DNA of 64,000 nucleotides from Cymodocea nodosa. Lineage: Eukaryota > Streptophyta > Magnoliopsida > Alismatales > Cymodoceaceae. The notes beneath the pieces were generated by a model that saw nothing but the letters and a program-made list of their open reading frames with translations, had not been told where the DNA came from and made no database searches. The stretch covers positions 2,976,001 to 3,040,000 of the forward strand of contig JAZBRI010000011.1 of the NCBI GenBank assembly GCA_036874045.1. The letters are read 5' to 3'. The first letter of the stretch is position 1; the number at the start of each line of letters is the position of its first letter. The position numbers and the translations under genes were made by a program. Below, piece after piece: positions 56,811 through 64,000 of this stretch.

Positions 56811-59060
56811 ATGGCTACTGGAAATGGTAATTTTTCTTTATATGAAGGCCAAAATCTTAATTGTCCTTCTTTATTTGATGGAATACATTTTGAATATTGG
56901 AAATATAGGATGACTGTTTTTCTTCAAAGTATAGATCATCAGTTGTGGTTCATGATTTCTAAACCATATACTCCGTTAACTACTCCTTATAATACTTGGA
57001 CAATTACTAAAAAAGAAAATGAAACTCTGAATGCTAAGGGCTTAAATATTTTATTTTGTGCATTGAGTTATGAATAGTTCAGTAAAGTGTCAGCATATAA
57101 ATCTGCTTATGAGGTGTGGCATGCATTAGAAGTTTCACATGAAGGTACTTCTCAAGTTAAAAAGACTAAAATAAACATATTGATTCATAAGTATGAACTC
57201 TTTAAGATGCATGAAGACGAAAGTATTTCTGAGATGTTTTCCAAATTTCTTGATATCATAAACTCTTTAAAATGCTTAGGAAAGAATTTTGAACAGAAGG
57301 ATTTGGTGAGGAAAATTCTCAGATCCCTAAGTTCTAAATGGTCTCAAAAAGTAACATCAATTGAGGAATCATGAGATTTAAATGTTTATACTATGAATGA
57401 ACTTATAGGAAATTTAACAGCTTATGAAGTTCAATTAAATGAATCACTAAGTCATAACAAACTAAAAATGAAAAAAGAAATAGCCTTCGAAATTAATTCA
57501 GATTCTGAAATATCTACTAATTCTGACGAGGACTTGATTTTGCTGACTAGGAAATTCAAAAAAGCATGGAAAGCTAGGAAACAGCAAAGGAACAAAAATG
57601 ATAAACCCTCAACATCAAAATCACTGAATGACAAGAATTCTTCATCTAGAAAGTATGTATGTTACAACTGTAAGAAACCTGGACATCTTTCTCCAGACTA
57701 TCCTATGAGGAAAAATGAAAAGCAAAGTAGGACAAATCAGAAGAAGACAGCTCAAAAAACTTAGAAAAAGTTTTACCAGAAAAAGGCTTTGAAGGTCATT
57801 TGGGATGACACGTCTGAAGAGTTTGAATCTGAGGAATCAGCATCAAAATCTTCACATTCAGAAGGAGAATAAGAGTTAGAAGACGTTGCTCATGTGTGCT
57901 TCATGGCAGATGAGTTTGAGGTAATATCTGATCCTAAAAGTCATTTAGATTTCAACTTTGATGAATTATTATGTGCTTATCATGCATTATTACAAAAACT
58001 TAAAGTATGTAAACTGGAAAATAATAATATTAGAAAATCTTCATCCATTATGGAAGAAGAAAATTGTTTCCTGTCTACTACTTTAGAAAAGTTTAAAGGT
58101 GACAATGAAAATCATGCTAGAGATTTGCAAAAATTTAGATTTAATGAATGTATCTTGCATGAACAAATACAGAATATAAATGCTGAAAAATTAAAGATAG
58201 AATCTGAAAATGAAATGTTGAGAAACAATATAAATGAACTTGAATTAGAGATAGATAAATTAAAACTGAGAGAGCTAGATTTAAATTCTACCATTGAGAA
58301 ATGGAATTTAAGTCAAACTAAGTTAGACAAACTAACTAGTACCCATGTGGTGTCTTATAAATTTGGCTTAGGATTTGATTATCTTGAATATTCTGAATCT
58401 CAAGCCAATAAAGGATTTATTAGTTGCAGATCAAGTAAATCTAAGACTAAAATTCCTTTTATTATGAAACAAGATAATAAATATGTAGAAGTAGGTACTT
58501 CAAGGGATGAATCATGCAGTAATAATATAAATCAATGTGATTTGTCTTTTATACTTCTGACATAACTATAAATGTTTCTAAAAATCTTGTTTCTTGTTCT
58601 GGAAATTCAGTTTCTAATGTTTCTAAAATTTCAAACGATTGTAGTAAACTGAAAATTCAGAAACCTGAGCATGTAATTCAATAAACTGGTATTAGACCAA
58701 TTACTCATTCTACAAGTGATAAATCTGAAAATTTTTTTGCGGAAAAAAAATTTGTATACATTGAAAATTCAAATACAAGTACAAAATCTTGGTATAAACT
58801 TACTGAAATGTATGAGCATGACCAAAATTAATTAACATCTGATAAAAATCCATTTGGTCTTGATTATACTACATCTGAAAACAAAAAGAATGATTGTAAA
58901 AGTAATAATGCTATATGTGAGTATGAAGCTAACGATAAATCAATAGTACTTACAACTAATAAGAATTTAAATAAAAATGTTAAACTACTTTTAAACAAAA
59001 GAAGAAATATGCGTTTAATGAACTTGGTCCTCAACAACGTTGGGTACCCAGAAAATGTTT
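56811..59060 (+). pseudogene. gag of element A
   Basis: It starts MATGNGNFSLYEGQN and is the same protein as in B. Stops in frame: TAG 57075, TGA 57372, TAG 57762 and TAA about 57870, each at a codon that is Gln or Arg in B or the expected sequence. The knuckle at 57660-57701 reads CYNCKKPGHLSPDY, with the last Cys changed to Tyr. The coiled coil lies at about 57950-58400. A small deletion near 58550 shifts the frame, and the Asn/Ser-rich tail up to 59060 is broken in several places. Confidence 0.9.
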
Positions 59061-60933
59061 TTCTTAATTTGTGTTGCAGGAGGAAACAACATCAAAATGG
59101 ATCTTGGACAGTGGAGCGTCAAGTCATATGATCGAATAGAAAAGTCTACTACAAAATTTTACAAATACCATGAAAAGAAGTGTAACATTTGGAAACAAAA
59201 GCAATGATAAAATCATAGGTATGGGCAATGTTCAAATAACTCCTACTTGTGTTATTTTGAATGTACTATATGTAGAAAACCTAGGATTTAATTTGCTGAG
59301 TGTCATAAAACTAACTGAAATTGGATATTATGTAGTGTTTGAAGATAATGTATGCAAAATAATTGATAAAAATACAGATGAAATTAAGTTTATTGCTAAA
59401 AGAAAAGGTTTTGTATGTATTTTATCTTTACCTTCTAGTGTAGTTGATTTAAATTCATGTTTGCTAGCTGAAACTAGTGATGCATATCTGTGGCATAGAA
59501 GGATTGGGCATATAAATATGAAATTGTTACATAATCTATCAAAAAAACATTTAGTGAGAGGTTTACTAAAGATTAAATACTCAAAGGACTTTATGTGTGA
59601 TGCATGTGAGTTAGGTAAACTTCATAAAAACTCTTTTAAATCCAAAACTGATATTTCAAGCAAGAGAGTCTTAGAACTTATACATATGGATCTATTTGGA
59701 CCAACAAGAATCATGAGTCTTGGTGGTAAATGGTATGTATTTGTTTTAGTAGATGACTTCTCTAGATACACTTGGGTATATTTTTTAGCATCTAAGACAG
59801 AAGTTTTTGAAAAGTTTAAAATGTTTTGCAATTTTGTTCAAAATGAACAGAGTGTCTCTATTCAAAAACATAGTAGTGATCATGGAACTGAATTTGATAA
59901 TGATCAAATGGACAATTATTATAATGAGCATGGCATTGATCATAGATTTTCTTTTCCAAGAGCACCGTGTCAAAATGGTGTTGTTGAGAGAAAGAATAGA
60001 TCACTTCAAGAAATGGCCAAAACTATGTTGAATGAACATAAGTTACCTCAAAATCTTTGGGCTGAAGCAGTAAATACAGCTTGTTATGTTATTAACAGAA
60101 GTCATTTAAGACCTCATGTTAATAAAACTCCTTTTGAAATTATGTTTAATAGGGTTCCAAAAATTTCCTATATGAAACCATTTGGCTGCAAGTGTTTTAT
60201 TCTTAATACTAAAGATAAAAGGGATAAATTTCAAGCCAAATCGGATGAAGGAATTTTTGTAGGTTACTCTACTAAAAGTAAAGCCTATAGAGTATATAAC
60301 AAGACTTCTAGGACTATTGAAAAAACCCTCCATGTAAGCTTCAATGAAAATTCTTTTAGAGAATCTCAATCTAAAGCTGATAATGATGATTTGATCAATC
60401 TTCCAAAAGAGTTAGAGATCAATAGAGAGATTGATGATTTATCTGAGAAAATCAAAAATATGAACTTAAATGATCAAACTAATGATGAAAGTGATGTACC
60501 TTCAAATGCTGATGAGAATATTGTGGAAAATCAGAGAAATTGGTGTTGTTCTTCATCACATCCCATTACTCAAGTCATTGGTAATATTAATGAGGGAGTT
60601 AAAACTAGAGCTTCAGTAAATTTAAATAGTATGTGTATGTTTGTTTTTATGGTGGAACCAAGGAATATACAAGAAGCATTATATGTTGAAAATTGGATAG
60701 TGGCAATGCAAGAAGAACTAAATCAATTCATCAGAAATGATGTATGGGAATTAGTCTCTCCATCAGAAAATCAGTCCATAATAGGTACAAAGTGGATCTT
60801 TAGAAACAAAACTAAAGAAACTGGTCAAGTTATAAGGAATAACGCTAGATTAGTTGCACAAGGGTATACACAGGAAGAAGGATTAGATTATTGGCCTATG
60901 CTTATTATATGGATTTTAAATTATATCAAATAG
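59061..60933 (+). pseudogene. Protease, integrase and RT start of element A
   Basis: Protease LDSGASSHM lies at about 59100; a stop follows eight bases later (IE*KSLL). Pre-integrase (YLWHRRIGHINMKLL) and the integrase core follow with Asp in MDLFGPTR, Asp in SSDHGTEF and Glu in NGVVERKNR. The frame is open for 587 codons from 59170 to 60933. It ends because about 49 bases of RT (present in B between GLDYDE and LLAYACY) are deleted at about 60890, with TTAT at both edges of the missing segment. Confidence 0.93.
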
Positions 60934-62140
60934 ATGTAAAGAGTGCATTTCTAAATGGTTTAATTAATGAAGAAGTCTATGTAAAACTACCACTTGGATT
61001 TGAAGATATTAAAAATCCTGACTTTGTATATAAATTGAAGAAAGCCTTATATGGTTTGAAGCAAGCACCTAGATCATAGTATGAAAGATTATCTACTTTT
61101 TTAATAGAAAAAAGGCTATATCATGGGAAAAGTGGATCATACTCTATTTATCAAGAGAGATGGTAAAGATCAGATTGTTGTTCAAATATACGTGGATGAT
61201 ATAATCTTTGGAGCAACCTCTAATAAACTGATAAAAATATTCTCTGAAGAAATGACTAATCAGTTTGAAATGAGTATGATAGGAGAACTTTCATATTTTC
61301 TAGGACTTCAAATTAAGCAAATGGATAAAGGTATATTTTTAAATCAAGAAAAATATGCAAATGAAATGCTTAAGAAATTTAATTTTAATGATACAAGGAT
61401 TCGAGGAACTCCTATGAGTACTTCTTTAAAGTTAGATATTGATGACATAGGAAAATCAATAGATCAAAGAAAATACAGAAGTATGATTGGTTCTTTACTT
61501 TATTTGACTGCTAGTAGACCTGATATTATGTTTGTTGTGTGTGTTTGTGCTAGATTTCAATCTAATCCTAAAGAATCACACTCAATTGCAGTTAAAAGAA
61601 TATTTAGATATATACAAGGAACTAAAAATTTCAGATTGTATTATTCTAAGGATAGTTGAATAGATCTTATAGGATATACTGATGTTGATTATGCTGGATC
61701 TAAATCTGATAGAAAGAGTACTAGTGGCACATGTCAATTATTGGGAAATAATTTGGTGTCATGGTTTAGTAAAAAGCAAAACTGTGCACCACTTTCTACT
61801 ATAGAAGTTGAATATGTTGTTGCTGCACTGTGTTGCACTCAGATTCTATAGATAAGGCAAACTTTAGAAGATTTTGGATTATCTTATGATACAACTGAGA
61901 TTTATTGTGATAGTAGTTCTGCAATAAATCTTTCCAAAAATCTTGTATTACATTCAAGAGCAATGCATATAGAGGTTAGACATCATTTTCTAAGAGATAA
62001 TGTAATTAAAGAAAAAAATTAAATTATAATTTGTGTCTAGTAAAAATCAATTAGCTGATATATTTACAAAACCTCTAAACGAAAATACATTCTGCAACAT
62101 TAGATTAAATTTAGGTATTTGTAGGCTATGTGATGTGTAA
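60891..62140 (+). pseudogene. RT and RNase H of element A
   Basis: After the deletion: [17 protein letters not shown], then LPLGFEDIKNPDFVYKLKKA, then a stop after QAPRS. The catalytic IYVDDIIFGAT is at about 61185-61215. MIGSLLYLTASRPD leads to RNase H (GYTDVDYAGSKSDRKSTSG, LSTIEVEYVVAALC, CDSSSAINLSKN). Stops lie at about 61657 and 61850, with a frameshift near 62020. The frame ends FCNIRLNLGICRLCDV with TAA at 62138-62140. Confidence 0.92.
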
Positions 62141-63500
62141 AATGCTTAAACTCCACATAAAAAAATAAATATTATTGATGATGTTGTTCACCTCATAGAT
62201 ATTATATACTTATTATAAATATCTAAACTGCTGCTTAAGATACTATGTATTTATTGTAAAATCATAGTATTATCTTATTGATTTTAAGTAGTTTATCAAT
62301 TTTAATGGTTTTTACGATTTTAAGTGGAAATGTACATGAAAAACATTAAATACTTCTGACATTCTGAAATTTTGATTAAATGTTTTCTTTGAATCAAGGA
62401 AAATGCATATGATCATGCATAAATTTGACTTAATTGATTAAACTTGTAGAATAAGTTATATGTAACTCATCTTAAACTGTTAATCAAAAGTATAAGCTTA
62501 TTGAAACAGATACATATTCTCAGTACAATCATAGAAGTAAAAAAATTGTATGAGATTTGTGTTTTATTGCATCTATATTAATGGAATACATATATACTGT
62601 GCTTAAAATGAAAAGTACTTACAAAGTGAAAATCTTTGAGAGTTTATTGATCGGTTTGATCATGAGCCTTTTGTACTTCAACAGATAAGTATGTAAGGAT
62701 TGTTGTCCTAAAAAAGGATTCTTTAAATCTAGCAACCTAAGGTCCTGATCAGATCTGGGATTGTTGACTGAAAGCTCATTACATGGGTACATTAGAAAGC
62801 TCTTGTACGATTCAAGCTTTTCAAACTAACTTTTAAAGAAGATTATCAATATTTACTATTTTGACAAAAAAAAAAAAATTGTTGTTTCATTAATTACAGA
62901 TATCTTTGAATCACATATAGTTTCTACCAATATGACTACTGATTTATTGAATCAACATTAGTACTTGTGAAAACGTTTATTTGAGATACATTCTTTTATT
63001 CTCCTTAAATTAATCACATTGAGTTCGAAGTTGTGTTTTGAGTCATATACAGTAGGAATTGATTCTGGAAATCATTTTTGATGATGTCAGAATAACGAAA
63101 GTCTCTAAAAAGAAAATTTAAAAGTATAGTTATACTTAACATCTATTGTCACTACAAGTATATTTTGTATTTTGATTGAATATATTTGAAGTATATTTGT
63201 AGGGGGAGGATTACCAATGTCGAAAACAGATTAATATAATTTAGAATACAAATCTTGGTTAATCTGAATTAATGTCCTCTTAAAATCTTGATGAAATAAT
63301 TTAAAAAGACAAATAGACTATTTTAGATTCAAAGGACAAAAATGTTCAAATAGTTTAAAATGTTCTCAAGATAATGTTAAGTTTAGCATGTGTGTTGTTT
63401 TCGGAACGTCTCAGTTGGAAGCATCTGAAACTTGTTTAAGTATACTAACTAGACGTTATGTTAGATAAGGTAACGTGTAAAATTGCCTCTAGACAGTGTT
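62141..63500 (+). other. A: non-coding region after pol, shared with B and D
   Basis: No gene. It is collinear with B 27020-28381 (reversed) and, over about 1 kb, with D 50080-51060. A GTAGGGGGAGGA tract lies at about 63199-63211. Confidence 0.8.
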
Positions 63501-63504
63501 TTAC

Positions 63505-63642
63505 TCATTAGGTTAGTTAACTCAACGAGTTATACTTGAATATTTCGGGTACCTTGATTGAATAAACCTTATTCAATATTTATTTAATATCTCAACCCGA
63601 CTTCTCTTCACGTTGAGTTATTCGCCTAAAACCCTATTTAAA
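63505..63642 (+). promoter_or_regulatory. Word block and TATA-like box before the A accessory ORF
   Basis: GGTTAGTTAACTCAACGAGT, then CACGTTGAGTTATTCG, then TATTTAAA at 63635-63642, 83 bases before the ATG. Same composition and spacing as in B. Promoter role is inferred. Confidence 0.6.
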
Positions 63643-63724
63643 CACTTATTACACGGGCACTTAGGTTATTTGTAAACTTTGTCAAGAAAATATTTCCTGC
63701 TTGTTGCTGTTACAACTTGCGACA

Positions 63725-64000
63725 ATGGTCTCCAAGTTCTACAAAGGTCGTGGCAGAGGAAAAGGCAAAAGCAAAGGAGATGTAATAGGAAAAGAAATAG
63801 AGAATGATGAAGTTCCATGCACTTGGTTCAAGAAAATATTTCGAGTAGACAAAAGGTTAGTAGAAATTTATAGTGAATATTTCTTTCCTGAAGGTATACT
63901 GAATGAAGTTAGACAAGAACTCCAAAATACTAATGCAAATATTACATGCATGGGTATTCGTAGTAAATTTGATAGAGAATATAGAATGAAATGTACTGAG
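63725..64000 (+). CDS. Start of the 3' accessory ORF of element A (partial)
   Basis: It opens with MVSKFYKGRGRGKGKSKG and is open for 92 codons to the window edge, closely matching the N-terminus of the B ORF (WFKKIFRVDKRLVEIY, FFPEGILNEVRQELQ). The basic start and Phe/Tyr-rich segment are conserved. Shared ATG context supports this start in both copies. Intactness beyond 64000 is unknown. Confidence 0.85.
   Translation, partial: MVSKFYKGRGRGKGKSKGDVIGKEIENDEVPCTWFKKIFRVDKRLVEIYSEYFFPEGILNEVRQELQNTNANITCMGIRSKFDREYRMKCTE

Larger units (their letters stand above)
54907..64000 (+). mobile_element. Element A: Ty1/copia (SIRE-like), 3' end outside window
   Basis: This is a 1704-bp 5' LTR, primer site, gag, protease, integrase, RT, RNase H, the shared non-coding block and the start of the accessory ORF. 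It is the same family as B, in opposite orientation, and inserted in the RT lead-in of E. Bases 54902-54906 (GGAGT) are the left copy of the target duplication; the right copy and 3' LTR lie beyond 64000. More stops and a deletion suggest it is older or more decayed than B. Confidence 0.93.

Noticed and set aside
61123..61659. Separate RT-only gene in A
   Set aside because: It is the middle of the pol of A, isolated only by a stop upstream and downstream.

Overview
The window is plant nuclear DNA made almost entirely of nested, decayed LTR retrotransposons. I see no intact host gene, no rRNA or tRNA gene, no CRISPR array and no bacterial-style operon. The plant assignment rests on primer-binding sites matching the 3' end of plant initiator tRNA-Met, on SIRE/Maximus-like and Tork/Tnt1-like Ty1/copia proteins, and on an Athila/Tat-like Ty3/gypsy element. 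The DNA is AT-rich. Many in-frame stops look like CAG, CAA, CGA or TGG changed by C-to-T or G-to-A, as expected for old methylated repeats. I cannot name the species.

The layout can be read as a stack of insertions, with target-site duplications (TSDs) where both ends are visible. F is a SIRE-like copia element on the + strand (5' LTR remnant 6731-6970, internal region to 13132). Its LTR is split by H, an Athila-like gypsy element on the - strand (3883-6730). H is split by I, a SIRE-like copia element on the - strand (2265-3882), which is split by J, a Tork/Tnt1-like copia element on the - strand (1-2264). The gag of F also holds L, a 2.6 kb probable solo LTR (7579-10179).

The RT of F is split by E, a Tork/Tnt1-like copia element on the + strand that starts at 13133. 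E carries three insertions: G, a solo LTR of the gypsy family (13757-15822); D, a gypsy element on the + strand (17098-53192); and A, a SIRE-like copia element on the + strand (54907 to beyond the window). D is split inside its RT/RNase H region by C, a Tork/Tnt1-like copia element on the - strand (21906-40939, TSD AGCTA). C is split near its pol stop by B, a SIRE-like copia element on the - strand (22319-35709, TSD CTAAG). F>E>D>C>B is therefore five levels deep. A 530-bp TRIM with TSD AAACA sits inside D at 48267-48796.

The most unusual object is D and its family. Its first ORF starts with a lone CCHC zinc knuckle and runs into protease, RT, RNase H and integrase. Downstream of integrase lie an accessory ORF, then a gag capsid segment (normally at the 5' end), then a captured F-box gene, then the 3' LTR. 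The C-terminal half of the accessory ORF is recognisably homologous to the 3' ORF of the copia elements B and A, although these belong to a different superfamily. D also shares about 1 kb of 3' non-coding DNA with them. The cistron boundaries of D are marked by blocks of short, partly palindromic words (GTTGAGTTA/TAACTCAAC type) that also fill the LTRs of both superfamilies. These observations suggest module exchange between copia and gypsy elements and possibly separate expression units. Both ideas are inference.
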